DNA of 64,000 nucleotides from assembly GCA_964560875.1 (NCBI GenBank), contig CAZLMW010000013.1:25668-89667 (forward strand), in the 5' to 3' direction. The stretch is from CAZLMW01 sp964560875. GTDB lineage: Bacteria; Myxococcota_A; UBA9042. This document shows, in pieces, positions 18,999 through 28,600 of the stretch. The notes beneath the pieces were generated by a model. It was not told the DNA's origin, made no database searches, and was given only the letters and a program-made list of their open reading frames with translations. Position 1 is the stretch's first letter. Each line of letters starts with the position of its first letter. Made by a program: the position numbers and the translations under genes.

Positions 18999-20032
18999 AT
19001 CGACTCCTGCGTCGCCAGCTCAAGAAACACCTCCAGATCCGCGATCCAGAAGCCATCCCGGCCGACCTGCAGCGATTCGTCGACGCCATCAACGAGGCCT
19101 ACGACGGCGCCGATGCCCACATCGCCCGCACCCAGCGGTCGCTCGAGTTGGCGTCCGACGAACTGCTGCAACGCAATCACGCGCTGCAGGAACAGAAGCA
19201 GCAACTCGAAACCACGCTGGCCAAGCTCGAACAAACCCAAGCGCAGCTCATCGCAAATGAAAAACTCGCGTCCCTCGGTGCCCTGACGGCCGGCATCGCC
19301 CACGAGATCAAGAACCCGCTCAACTTCATCAACAACTTCGCGGATCTCATCGTCGAACTCGCCCAGGAGGCGCACGAGATCATCAGCGAGTCGGGCGACG
19401 AGGTCAGCGGTGAGACGCTCGAAGAGGTCCTCGAGCTCTTCGAAATGATGAGTGGCAACGCCGAGAAGATCGCCCACCACGGCCGGCGCGCCGACGGTGT
19501 CGTCCGGGGCATGCTCGATCACTCGCGCGGCACCTCGGGGGAACGCGAACCGACGGATATCAATACGTTGCTCGAGGAGTACGTGAGCTTGGCGTTTCAC
19601 GGCATGCGCGCTAAGGAACCCTCGTTCAACATCACGTTGCAGTGCGAGTACGGAGAGAATCTGCCGCGTATCAATGCGGTCAATCGCGACCTCAGCCGAG
19701 CCTTTCTCAACATCATCAACAACGGCATGTACGCGACCCACAAGAGGCGCCAGAAAGCCGCTCCCGACTATGCTCCCGCCCTCTCCGTGCAAACCGAACG
19801 AACCGGCGATGCCGTGCGCATCCAGATCTCTGACAACGGCCGAGGAATGCCCGAGAATGTGCTGAGTCGTATCTTCGAACCGTTCTTCACGACCAAGCCA
19901 ACAGGCGAAGGAACCGGTTTGGGATTGTCGATTACGCACGATATTATTGCGCAACAGCACGGCGGCGCGATCGACGTGCAAAGCGAACCTGGCGTGGGAA
20001 CAACCTTCACGTTGACGCTCCCGTCGTCGTAG
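18995..20032 (+). CDS. Soluble sensor histidine kinase
   Basis: This 345-residue kinase has no transmembrane segment. Residues ~35-85 form a heptad-rich coiled coil (LASDELLQRNHALQEQKQQL). The H-box with the phospho-acceptor His is ALTAGIAHEIKNPLNFINNF. The N-box is LSRAFLNIINNGMYAT and the G-boxes are ISDNGRGMPENVLSRIFEPF and GTGLGLSITHDIIAQQHGG. All ATP-binding motifs are intact. It overlaps the cyclase-like gene by ATGA and precedes the REC-REC-cyclase gene by 33 bases. The likely path is kinase to response regulator-cyclase, with the upstream protein as possible sensor or scaffold. Confidence 0.93.
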   Translation: MNRLLRRQLKKHLQIRDPEAIPADLQRFVDAINEAYDGADAHIARTQRSLELASDELLQRNHALQEQKQQLETTLAKLEQTQAQLIANEKLASLGALTAGIAHEIKNPLNFINNFADLIVELAQEAHEIISESGDEVSGETLEEVLELFEMMSGNAEKIAHHGRRADGVVRGMLDHSRGTSGEREPTDINTLLEEYVSLAFHGMRAKEPSFNITLQCEYGENLPRINAVNRDLSRAFLNIINNGMYATHKRRQKAAPDYAPALSVQTERTGDAVRIQISDNGRGMPENVLSRIFEPFFTTKPTGEGTGLGLSITHDIIAQQHGGAIDVQSEPGVGTTFTLTLPSS

Positions 20033-20065
20033 CATCGCCCCAAAACCAGACCAGGATTGCCCCAC

Positions 20066-21853
20066 ATGACGCTCGCCCGTCGCATTCTCATCGTGGACAA
20101 CGAGCCACACATCGAGCCCCTGTGCACGCAGCGGTTTCGCCGAGAACTGCGCAAGGGACTGGTGCAACTCCACTTCGCATTTGATGCCGAACAAGCGATC
20201 GAAGCGCTCACCCAGCCGCCTACGTTCGACATTGTCGTCATCCTTTCGGACATCAACTTGCCGGGCATCAGCGGCTTGGAGCTGCTCGAATTCGTCAAGG
20301 GCGCCCAGCCCAACATGCCGGTGTTCTTGCTCAACGAACAAGCCGATCGAGCCGACGCTGCCCGTGCACTCGGCGTCGCAGGTTTGATCGACAAGCCGCT
20401 GGATTTTTCGGCGTTCAAGAGCCTCATCCTCGCTACGGCGGTGCGGCTGCCGATGGTCGAAGGCGGCCACGAGCGTCCCAAGCGCTCCACAATTCGGCGC
20501 AGCATCGGCATGCGGCGGCTCAAGAAGCGAAAACGCGGCGCTTTCGCGACCACCCAGGAGCTGCGGGACCTGCGCTTGCGGATGGAGCAAAACCGCATCA
20601 AGCGCGACACCGCCCGGCACTCGATGCAGATGGTCCGCGAGGCCTTCGACACCCCAATCGACCAGCCCGCCTCCGCGGCGCCAGCGGCCGTCATTCGAGC
20701 AGCCAGTGCGGCCGATCCCAGCCCGGCCAGCATCCCGGCGACACACACATCCGGGACCGCCGACTCTTCCGACGAAGAGGCGGGCGAGCTGGTCGAAGAA
20801 CAGGCTGCCGTAGTCTTGGTCGTCGATGATGAGACCGACGTCGAGCGCCTGATTCGCCAGAAATTCCGCCGTCGCATCCGCAGCGGAGAGCTGCTGTTTC
20901 ACTTCGCGCACAACGGCGCCGAGGGCCTCGAGCTCGTTCAGCAAACGCCCGAGATCGAGATGGTGCTGTCCGACATCAACATGCCGGTCATGGACGGCAT
21001 CACGATGGTCGAGAAAATCCACGCCATCAAACCCAAGATCAAGTGCGTGATCGTCAGCGCATACGGCGACATGCGCAATATCCGGGCAGCCATGAACCGC
21101 GGCGCCTTCGATTTCCTGACCAAGCCGATCCAGTTCGACGACCTGGCCATCACGATGGACAAGACGCTCGATGTCGTGCGCACCGAAAAAGAGCGCGACC
21201 GGGCGATGCGCGACAACGAGATCCTGCGCATGTACGTCGACGACAGCGTGCTCAGCTACCACAAGGTCGAAGATGCCCAGCTGCGCCAAGGCGGCATCAA
21301 AGTCGAGGGCACCGTTTGTTTCATCGACATCTGCGGGTTCACAACGCTCTGTGAGACCCACGAACCCGGCCGCGTCTTCGCACTCCTCAACCACTACTTC
21401 GACGAGATTGTCGCCGAAATCACCGCGGCCAATGGCTGGGTCGATAAATTCGTCGGCGACGCGGTCATGGCCGTATTCCGCGGCGAACATCACCGACTCC
21501 GCGCTGTCGAAGCGGCTCTTCGGGCCCGGACAAGGATCCAGAATATCCAGACGGCGACGCAAGAGGATTTCGGCTTTTCGCCCAATGTTTCCATCGGTTT
21601 GCACAGCGGCGAAATGGTCGCGGGCAACCTCGGCAGCAGCAACCTGAACCGCTACGACTTCTCGGTCATCGGCGACGCCGTCAACACCGCTGCGCGCCTC
21701 GAGAGCAAAGCCAAGGCCGGCGAGATCCTCATCAGCGCGCCCGTCGCCAACGTGGTCGGCTGCCGCTATTACCTGGTCGAAAAGGGCCCGTTGCCGCTCA
21801 AAGGTAAGCGCGAGCCGATGCCGACCTTCAACGTGCTCACCACGCGCGACTGA
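20066..21853 (+). CDS. Double-receiver response regulator with class III adenylate cyclase output
   Basis: The start is ATG 20066, with AGGA at the right distance; an earlier TTG is too close to it. The 595-residue protein has REC1 (RILIVDNEPHI, phospho-Asp in LSDINLPGISG, Lys in LIDKPLD), a basic linker, and REC2 (VVLVVDDETDVERL, LSDINMPVMDG, IVSAYGD, FLTKPI). A class III cyclase domain of ~180 residues follows. In it FIDICGFTTL and FVGDAVMAVF supply the metal aspartates, WVDKFVGD the adenine-selecting lysine, and VIGDAVNTAARLE the Asp, transition-state Asn and Arg. The catalytic set is complete, so cAMP synthesis controlled by phosphorylation is expected. The cognate kinase is probably the gene just upstream. 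Confidence 0.93.
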   Translation: MTLARRILIVDNEPHIEPLCTQRFRRELRKGLVQLHFAFDAEQAIEALTQPPTFDIVVILSDINLPGISGLELLEFVKGAQPNMPVFLLNEQADRADAARALGVAGLIDKPLDFSAFKSLILATAVRLPMVEGGHERPKRSTIRRSIGMRRLKKRKRGAFATTQELRDLRLRMEQNRIKRDTARHSMQMVREAFDTPIDQPASAAPAAVIRAASAADPSPASIPATHTSGTADSSDEEAGELVEEQAAVVLVVDDETDVERLIRQKFRRRIRSGELLFHFAHNGAEGLELVQQTPEIEMVLSDINMPVMDGITMVEKIHAIKPKIKCVIVSAYGDMRNIRAAMNRGAFDFLTKPIQFDDLAITMDKTLDVVRTEKERDRAMRDNEILRMYVDDSVLSYHKVEDAQLRQGGIKVEGTVCFIDICGFTTLCETHEPGRVFALLNHYFDEIVAEITAANGWVDKFVGDAVMAVFRGEHHRLRAVEAALRARTRIQNIQTATQEDFGFSPNVSIGLHSGEMVAGNLGSSNLNRYDFSVIGDAVNTAARLESKAKAGEILISAPVANVVGCRYYLVEKGPLPLKGKREPMPTFNVLTTRD

Positions 21854-21875
21854 TCGGTTCGTCCGCTGGCTCTGA

Positions 21876-23378
21876 TCAGTCTGTTCGCAGGCTCTGCACG
21901 CCGTCGCCGAGCGTCCGGTAGATGGTGCGCCGGACCGAGCTCGGCTTGCGACCCAAGGCTGCTGCCGCCATTTGCGCGAACCGCTTGATATTGCCGTCAG
22001 CTTCGAAGCGAATGGCCGCGGCGAGCGCGTCGGCATCGGCCAGCAGACCCTTGTACCGAACGGCTTCGGCGGCAAGCTGCACCGGGTCGATGATCGCGTG
22101 ACCGCCGCTGTCGATAACCTCGGGCACCGATCCGTAGCCGCGCTTTGCGGGTGTGCCGACAGCCACGGGATCTACGCGCGCTTGTCGAACGCGGGCGGAC
22201 AGCGCCTCTTCGAGCGGTGGGATCGGTCCTGTGATCGCGTCGTCGCGGCGGGCGCGCATTGCGTCGCCGAGAGCACGGGCCTCGTCGCGTAGTTCGCGCA
22301 CATTGCCCGGCCAATCGTAGTGCAGACATGCCTCGATCAGGTCGGCGGCATGCCACGCCCAGCGGCTTTGCAGGCGCACGATGCCAGCAAGAGGCACAGC
22401 GCCGGCGTCCTCGAGGAAGTGTTCGAGAAGCGGCACGACATCCAGCCGCCGTTGCCGCAGGGGCGGCACGTCGATGACCGTATGCGCCAAACGCCAGTAC
22501 AGGTCGTCGCGAAAAGCCTTGCCGTGGACCATGGCGCGCAGGTCGCGATGGGTGGCTGTCAACAACCGAACTTTGCAGCGGTGCGGACGCGCATCGCCGA
22601 TTCGATGCACCTCGCCGGACTCGACCGCGCGGAGCAGTTTCGCCTGCGTGGGCAAGGCCATCTCGCCGATCTCATCCAACAAGAGCGTGCCGTCCGCAGC
22701 CGCGTCGAACGCCCCCACCTGGTCGGTCGTCGCCCCGGAAAACGCGCCCTTTCGATGCCCAAACAGCTGACTTTCGGCCAGGCTTTGCACGATCGCGGCC
22801 ATGTTGACGCCCAGGAACGGCCCACGAACGGCTCCCGCGGTGTGCAATGCCCGCGCGACCACCTCTTTGCCAGCTCCAGATTCGCCGCGGATATGCAACG
22901 GGTTGCGTCCGCGGGCGAAACGGATGACCTGGTCTCGCAGCCGCGCGATCGACGCCGAATGACCCACCAGTCCGAGGTCGTCACTGAACTCCAGGCAGCC
23001 GCGATCGAAAACCGCGACGGTCGCCCCTGCTCGAATGACGTCGCCGAGCGCGAGCTGGCACCGATGCTGCGAGATGCCCGCGACGAACGTGCCGTTGCGC
23101 GTCTGCCGGTCTTCGAGCCACCAGGGGCCACATGCAAGGTCGCTGCCCTTGGCCACACCGATGCTGAAATGGTCGCGCGACAACCAGTCGTCGTTGATCT
23201 GCTCGGAGACCGCTTCACCGCGGCCGCATTGAATGCCGTCTTTCGCCAGCGGGATGACCGTGCCGATGCGCTCGTGGTCCGGTGAGCTCACGATCCACAG
23301 CCCCAGCGTCGTGGGCGTGGCCTGGCGCCGCTTGGGCGGGCTCGGTGGGCGAATGGTGTCTTCGTCGCGGCGTTTCAT
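21876..23378 (-). CDS. FHA-domain sigma-54-dependent transcriptional activator
   Basis: The 500-residue protein has an N-terminal FHA domain (GIQCGRGEAV, LSRDHFSI, RQTRNGTFVAG; residues ~45-110) that would bind phosphothreonine on a partner. An AAA+ sigma-54 interaction domain follows with Walker A RGESGAGKEVVARAL, Walker B GTLLLDEIGEM and YDWPGNVRELRDEA. The sigma-54-contacting loop reads GAFSGAT, with Ser replacing the usual Thr of GAFTGA. The C-terminus (ALGRKPSSVRRTIYRTLGD) looks helix-turn-helix-like but not a standard Fis-type domain. It would couple a Ser/Thr kinase signal to RpoN-dependent promoters. A Hanks kinase is encoded in this window at 35175-36503, but no direct link is visible. 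It converges with the cyclase gene. Confidence 0.92.
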   Translation of the reverse strand: MKRRDEDTIRPPSPPKRRQATPTTLGLWIVSSPDHERIGTVIPLAKDGIQCGRGEAVSEQINDDWLSRDHFSIGVAKGSDLACGPWWLEDRQTRNGTFVAGISQHRCQLALGDVIRAGATVAVFDRGCLEFSDDLGLVGHSASIARLRDQVIRFARGRNPLHIRGESGAGKEVVARALHTAGAVRGPFLGVNMAAIVQSLAESQLFGHRKGAFSGATTDQVGAFDAAADGTLLLDEIGEMALPTQAKLLRAVESGEVHRIGDARPHRCKVRLLTATHRDLRAMVHGKAFRDDLYWRLAHTVIDVPPLRQRRLDVVPLLEHFLEDAGAVPLAGIVRLQSRWAWHAADLIEACLHYDWPGNVRELRDEARALGDAMRARRDDAITGPIPPLEEALSARVRQARVDPVAVGTPAKRGYGSVPEVIDSGGHAIIDPVQLAAEAVRYKGLLADADALAAAIRFEADGNIKRFAQMAAAALGRKPSSVRRTIYRTLGDGVQSLRTD

Positions 23379-23828
23379 CTCGGCCGAGGATAGCCCGTCT
23401 TCGGCATCTTGCTACCGACGGCGCGACACCTTCCCTCCGTGACGACAACGCCGGGCCAAAAGCACCGAGAGGCCGGACCGCCACCCTGTGTGACGGCTCC
23501 GACCTTCGGTTGACGCGGGTTCTTGGATCTGGCGCGTGGCCGGGATCAGCGCTTTTGAGGAGTCGTGACCTTGTCGGCGTCGTCGGCGTCGATCACGTCG
23601 GTTTCAGCTTCCTCCGGGCGGCGCGGGCTGGCCGCTTGGTGGGGACATGTTTCAAGGTGCGTGCCGAACCTCTCCGACATGATCAGAAAACGTTGAATAT
23701 CAGCTCGTTAAAGACGGTTGGTCGGGCGCTCCAAAGAGCTCGTCACGGCCTCGTGCACACGGTTTGCGCATGTGCTCGGTGTGACAAAGATGTGCGTGTT
23801 GTGACGAGGACGTGTTGACAAACGCGGG
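23379..23828. other. 450-base region with one possible small gene
   Basis: Between the methyltransferase stop and the activator start there is no long conserved frame. It contains the 44-codon minus-strand ORF described separately, and near 23697-23826 a less GC-rich stretch with several GTGT/ACAC motifs. It also includes the upstream region of the activator gene. No tRNA-like fold was recognised. Confidence 0.5.
23546..23680 (-). CDS. Possible small protein, 44 residues
   Basis: An ATG at 23680 opens 44 codons ending at TGA 23546: it begins MSERFGTHLETCPHQAAS and continues with an acidic stretch ETDVIDADDADKV. Third codon positions are mostly G or C, as in neighbouring genes, and the acidic, charged composition is protein-like. 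No Shine-Dalgarno site is evident, and it is 148 bases after the methyltransferase stop on the same strand. There is no recognised family. It could be a chance frame. Confidence 0.3.
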   Translation of the reverse strand: MSERFGTHLETCPHQAASPRRPEEAETDVIDADDADKVTTPQKR

Positions 23829-24476
23829 TCAACCCTGGTTGCGACGCGCTGCGAAGAGGGTTGTCCAGCCGCGGCCGCGCACGTCGATGGGCCGCCAGCC
23901 GGCGTCTTGGAGCCATTGTCGCAGCTGCTGGGGATCGATGACGTTGTGGCCGAGCAGCTTGCACATTCGGCGCTGCAGTCGGGAGCCGGTCGCGCGCGGG
24001 ACGAGCCCGATCAGCGGCGCACCCGGGGCAGTACACCGAGCAAACTCAGCGATGACGCGCACCGGATCGGAGACCAGCGAGAGCCCGCCGAAGCATACGA
24101 TGCCGCCGACCCGTGCGTCCTCGAACGGCAGGTCGGAGATGTCGCCGAGAACATAGCGTATGCCGGGGTTGGCGCCGTGATGCGTCGCGCGCTCGATAGC
24201 CAATGGATCGAGATCGACACCCACGACGCGGTCTGGGCCATGCCGTTGCGCCACGAGGCGTCCATGGTCCCCGCCGCCACATGCCGCGTCGACGATGGTC
24301 CCGGCCACCGGCTCAAACCAGCGGAGCATGAACGCGTGCTCTTCCGCGAAGGAGTAGCCGTCGACCGCGGCCACCAAGCGGGGACGCACTGTCGACTCCC
24401 ACTGGCTTTTGACGTGGTGCCTCGGCGAGCTGCTCGCGGCTTCATCGGGGGGCGGATCGGGCTTCCACAGAGGCAT
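23829..24476 (-). CDS. Class I SAM-dependent methyltransferase
   Basis: The 215-residue product has motif I TIVDAACGGGDHGRLV for S-adenosylmethionine binding, the acidic residue ending strand 2 in RVVGVDLDPLAIERA, motif II around YVLGDISDLPFEDA, and a post-motif loop VGGIVCFGGLSLVSDP. This is the UbiE/Methyltransf_11-type layout of small-molecule methyltransferases. The substrate cannot be predicted. It starts 9 bases after the ApbE-like gene on the same strand, so they are probably cotranscribed. Confidence 0.85.
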   Translation of the reverse strand: MPLWKPDPPPDEAASSSPRHHVKSQWESTVRPRLVAAVDGYSFAEEHAFMLRWFEPVAGTIVDAACGGGDHGRLVAQRHGPDRVVGVDLDPLAIERATHHGANPGIRYVLGDISDLPFEDARVGGIVCFGGLSLVSDPVRVIAEFARCTAPGAPLIGLVPRATGSRLQRRMCKLLGHNVIDPQQLRQWLQDAGWRPIDVRGRGWTTLFAARRNQG

Positions 24477-24485
24477 CGCGCCGGC

Positions 24486-25622
24486 TCACTCGCGGGGTTT
24501 GCGGCGCACGATGAGGGCATCGGCGAGCCCCGGCGTCATGTGCATTTGGTGGCGCTCGTCGACGAGGAGCACGCGGACGTCCTGCCAGGTGCTCGCCGCG
24601 ATCAAGCCGTCTTTGGGACCGACAACCACGAGCGCCATCGCCCGCGCCCGCGCCATTGTCGCATCTTTGCCGATCACCACGGCGCCGCGCACAGCCGTCA
24701 CGACGTGTCCGTTCCGCGGGTCAATGACGGCCGTCTTCTTCCCTGCATCGTCACCGCTCACCTCGGCGTTCGTCTCGCCCTTCTCCGTGACTGCTCTTGC
24801 GGTCCACAACGCGGTGACGCTGCCTTGCCACAGGTCGATCGCAGCGAAGCCGTCACCCGGCACGTCGACGCGCCACTGCCTGCCCGCTTTGCCGCCGCCG
24901 ACGACCACCTGACCCGCTGCATCGATCCGAAAACTTGTGACCCCGGCCGCGACAAGCAGCTCTGCGACGCCGTCCATCGCATAGCCAACGGCCATCATGT
25001 CGAGCGACATCTTCATGCCCGCACGCCGCAGCGCCACTGTGCGCTCGTCCTTGTCGATCACCACGTCCCTGGCGGCCACGAGGGGCAACCGGCCGTCGAG
25101 CATCGTCCGGGTCGGGGTCTGACCAAGCGCGACCGCCCGCCAACCGTCATCGAGCACCACTGATGTCACATCGAACGCGCCGCCCGTGTCGCGTCCGAGC
25201 TTCAGCGCGCGACTCAACAGCCACCGAATGTCGTCATCGACCGCGACCGCCGCCGTACCGGCCGCCTTGTTGACCCGCGCGACCGCCGCCGCCGTGTCCT
25301 CGCTTCCAAATCGGCGCCGCACGTCGATGAATACGCGCCCGACCTGCGCCAACAGCGCCGTGGATGTGGCCGCCCTCGGCATCGTGATCGTGACCGGCGT
25401 CTGCACGCCGATGAGCTCTTGTTGCACGTAGTCATCTTCGTCGAGCGCTTTGACGACAACGGTGACGGGCGCGGCAAGCGCGGCGGGTTTTTCGACGGCG
25501 GGTTTTTCGACGGCGGGTTTTTGGGGCGACCGCGGCGCGGGATTCTTGGCGGGGCGCGAACAGCCTGTCGTCAGCAGCACCGCGATTGCAATGGCACAGG
25601 GCACCGAGAGCGCTGGATTCAT
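24486..25622 (-). CDS. ApbE-like lipoprotein with altered catalytic motifs
   Basis: ApbE proteins transfer FMN from FAD to Thr/Ser of target proteins in the envelope. This 378-residue homologue has lipobox LTTGC, a 15-base-repeat-encoded spacer (KPAVEKPAVEKP) and the ApbE core: RFGSEDTAAAVARVN, TGGAFDVTSVVL, MSLDMMAVGYAMDGVAELL and VIDPRNGHVV. The segment usually reading ADALATAL, which carries the Mg-binding Asp and Thr, is ATMARARAMALVVVG, so both are missing. It may be a non-catalytic or re-purposed member. No FMN-binding target protein is encoded in the window. It is followed by a methyltransferase after 9 bases and preceded by the large sugar-dehydrogenase-like protein 51 bases upstream. 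Confidence 0.78.
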   Translation of the reverse strand: MNPALSVPCAIAIAVLLTTGCSRPAKNPAPRSPQKPAVEKPAVEKPAALAAPVTVVVKALDEDDYVQQELIGVQTPVTITMPRAATSTALLAQVGRVFIDVRRRFGSEDTAAAVARVNKAAGTAAVAVDDDIRWLLSRALKLGRDTGGAFDVTSVVLDDGWRAVALGQTPTRTMLDGRLPLVAARDVVIDKDERTVALRRAGMKMSLDMMAVGYAMDGVAELLVAAGVTSFRIDAAGQVVVGGGKAGRQWRVDVPGDGFAAIDLWQGSVTALWTARAVTEKGETNAEVSGDDAGKKTAVIDPRNGHVVTAVRGAVVIGKDATMARARAMALVVVGPKDGLIAASTWQDVRVLLVDERHQMHMTPGLADALIVRRKPRE

Positions 25623-25673
25623 GCGGCGACCGCCAGGCGACTCAACCCGACCAGGGTGGCCGCAAGTCGCGAT

Positions 25674-28600
25674 CTACTTACACGCCTTGAGGCCGCTGAT
25701 CCACGCTTTGAGCAGCGCGATACCCGCCGTGTGCTTCTTGGCAACGCCGGTGTTGGGCATGAAGTCGCCGCTCGTTTCAGCCAGACCCATTCGCAGCCAA
25801 ATCGTGGATTTTTCGGGCTTTCCGGGCGCAAGCAGCTTGCCCCCAGTGACGCCGAGCGCGCCTTTCTTCGGGTTGGTGTTGCACGCTTTGGTGTTGGCGA
25901 GCGCCTGGTACGACCGCAAATCCAGGTCGGTGTTGCTGTTGCCCCCGGGTCGGTGACAGTTGGCGCAGTTGACGTGCAGGTAAGCGCGCGCATGAGCATC
26001 CAGGGCGTTGGCAGCCGGCACTTTCAGGTCGCGTTGGTCGGGAAACGCCGCATGTTTGCCATCGCCCTTGTAAGCGTTGAGCAGGCCCGCTGCATTCCAA
26101 ACTCCGAGGCGGTCGACCGACTTGGCGCCAAACTTGGCCACGCTGTTGAGCTGCGCGGACGTGACACCGAGCAAGTCCATCCCCTTGGGCCCCTTGTGAC
26201 ACTGCTTGCAGTCGCCCGTGGAAGGAACATGCCAGGTCTGCTTGCCGCCACCGGGCAGCGTGTAGACGCGGGTTGCACCGTCGAGCAGCAGGTCGGCATC
26301 GCTGCCATCTTCGCGCCACGCGTATGTATAAAAACGCCACCTTTCGGCCACGTCGCGCACCATGAAGCGGGTCTCGACCTTGGTCTGGCCAGCTGGTCCG
26401 GCGCCCTTTGGGCCGAGGGCGAAGCTCTTGATGACGATCGTGCCGACCGGCGCTTCCCATGACACGGCGTCGTTGGACGGCAGCCCGAGCGCTTTGCTCT
26501 TCTTGCCTTTGCCCTTGGGCAGCACGATGTTGCGATATTTCTGCGCGCCATCGGACCAGAGGGGCGCGTTGACGTCGAAATCGAGCGCGCCGGCGGCCGG
26601 TTTGAGCGTCTTGAGGTCCGTGAAGCACTTGGTTTGCGACAGCTTGAGCGGGAACGTGCTGCCCGACGTCGCTCCGGAGCGTTCGACCCGCGCGACGCGG
26701 CTGCCCCAGAACGTCGTGGCGTAGAGCTCGCCTTGCTGGTCCTCGCCGAAGCTCACGACCTTGAACGACGAGTCCAGCAGCTGCGAACGCACCCACTTGT
26801 CGCCCACCTTGCGCAGGCCGAAGAATTTGCCGGTCACGAAGTCGCCGAAGATATAGACGCCGGTCAGCCCGGGTTGGGACTTGCCGCGGTAGACGTAGCC
26901 ACCTGTGATCGACTTGGCGAGGTGGCGGGGGATGCTGTCGATCGGATCTTTGAGGTCGGGCTTCTTGCAGCCCGACTTGGGGTTGTAGCAGTAGTGGCCC
27001 TCCATGAGCCGCCAGCCGTAGTTCGCGCCCTTTTCGAGCAGCGAGACCTCCTCCCACTTGCCCTGGCCGACGTCCGCGACCCACACCTTGCCGGTCGCGC
27101 GATCACGCGAAAAACGCCACGGGTTGCGCAGCCCCTTGGCCCACGTCTCGGGCAGCCAGTTGGCGGCGTGCTTCATCGTCAGCTTCGGGTTGTCCTTGGG
27201 CACGCCGTAGTTCTTGCCCGGATCGGCGATGTCGACGTCGAGGCGCAGCATCTTACCGAGCAGTGTCGCGTCGTCCTGGCCCGCGTTGAGCGGATCGCCG
27301 CCGGCGCCACCGTCGCCCATGCCAACAAGGAGTTTGCCCGTCACGTCAAAGAACAACTGGCCGCCGTCGTGGTTGGAATAGGGCTGCTTGATGACAATCA
27401 GCTTGACCTCCGAGCTGCTCGGAGCGAAGCCGCTGGACTTGTTGACGACCAGCCGGCTCACGACCGTCTCGAACACCCCCTTCTTGGTGTAGTTGACGAA
27501 GAGGCGGCTGTTGCTCTTGAACTTGGGATGAAACGCCACGGAAAGCAGCCCGCCCTCGCCGGCGGTGCTGACCTTGCTGGTGATGTCGACCATGGTTTTC
27601 TTGGTTTTGACGTAGCGGTCGTTGTTGAAGACCTCGATGCGCCCATGCCGGTCGACGATGACCACGCGGTCGGTGCCGTCTGGAACGTGGGTGAGCTGGA
27701 TAACCGACCGCCCGCTGACGACGCCCTGGAACCACGGCACAAGTTTGATTCCCGCGGGTTTGGGCAACGTTCCGCTCAGGCTGCACGGCGACTTGCCGAG
27801 CGTGTCGGGCAGCAGGTCGACGCACACGTCCACGCCCTTGCAGGAGCCGCCGGCGCAGGTGTCTTTGCCGGTGCACGGGTTGCCGTCGTTGCACGTCGCC
27901 TTGTTGGGCACGAACAAGCAGCCGCTCTTCGGGTCGCATGTCGCGTCGGTGCAGGGGTTGGCATCTTCGCAGACCGGCTGCTTGCTGCCGATACACTTGC
28001 CGGCGCTGCAGGTGTCGACCGTGGTGCACTTGCTGCCGTCGTCGCAAGGACCGCCAATCGGCTTGTTGCTGCACCCGCTGTCGGCGTCGGCCTGGCAGCT
28101 GTCCTGCGTGCACGGGTTGTTGTCGTCGCAAAAGGCCTTCTTGCCGGGTGTGCACTTGCCGCCGTTGCACACGTCCGGCGAGGTGCACGGGTCGCCGTCG
28201 TCACACTTGGCTGTGTTCAGCGGGAAGACGCAGCCCTTGACCGGATCGCACTTGTCGTCCGTGCAGATCTCGTCGTCCTTGCAGGTGTGCTCGTCCTTGC
28301 CCGAAACACACTTGCCAGCCACACACGTGTCCGAGCCGTTGCACTTATCTCCGTCGAAACAAGGCATCTTGTTGGGCGTGTACTTGCAGCCGCTCGCAGG
28401 CACACAAACATCGGTCGTGCACACATTGGCATCGTCGCAGCCGCCCGCTTTGCACTTGGGCGCGACCGGTACATCCACGCCGGCATCGTCCTGGGCATCA
28501 TCCAGCACATCGGGCGAAGCATCCGCCGAGCTGCCGGCGTCAACGGCCGAACCTCCCGCGTCCGTCAACCCAGAGGAGCCATCAATCCCGGCATCGGTAG

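Noticed and set aside
18590..22075. Minus-strand frame of about 1161 codons opposite the cyclase/kinase/regulator genes
   Set aside because: It spans three well-supported plus-strand genes with intact motifs; the translation has no recognisable domain.
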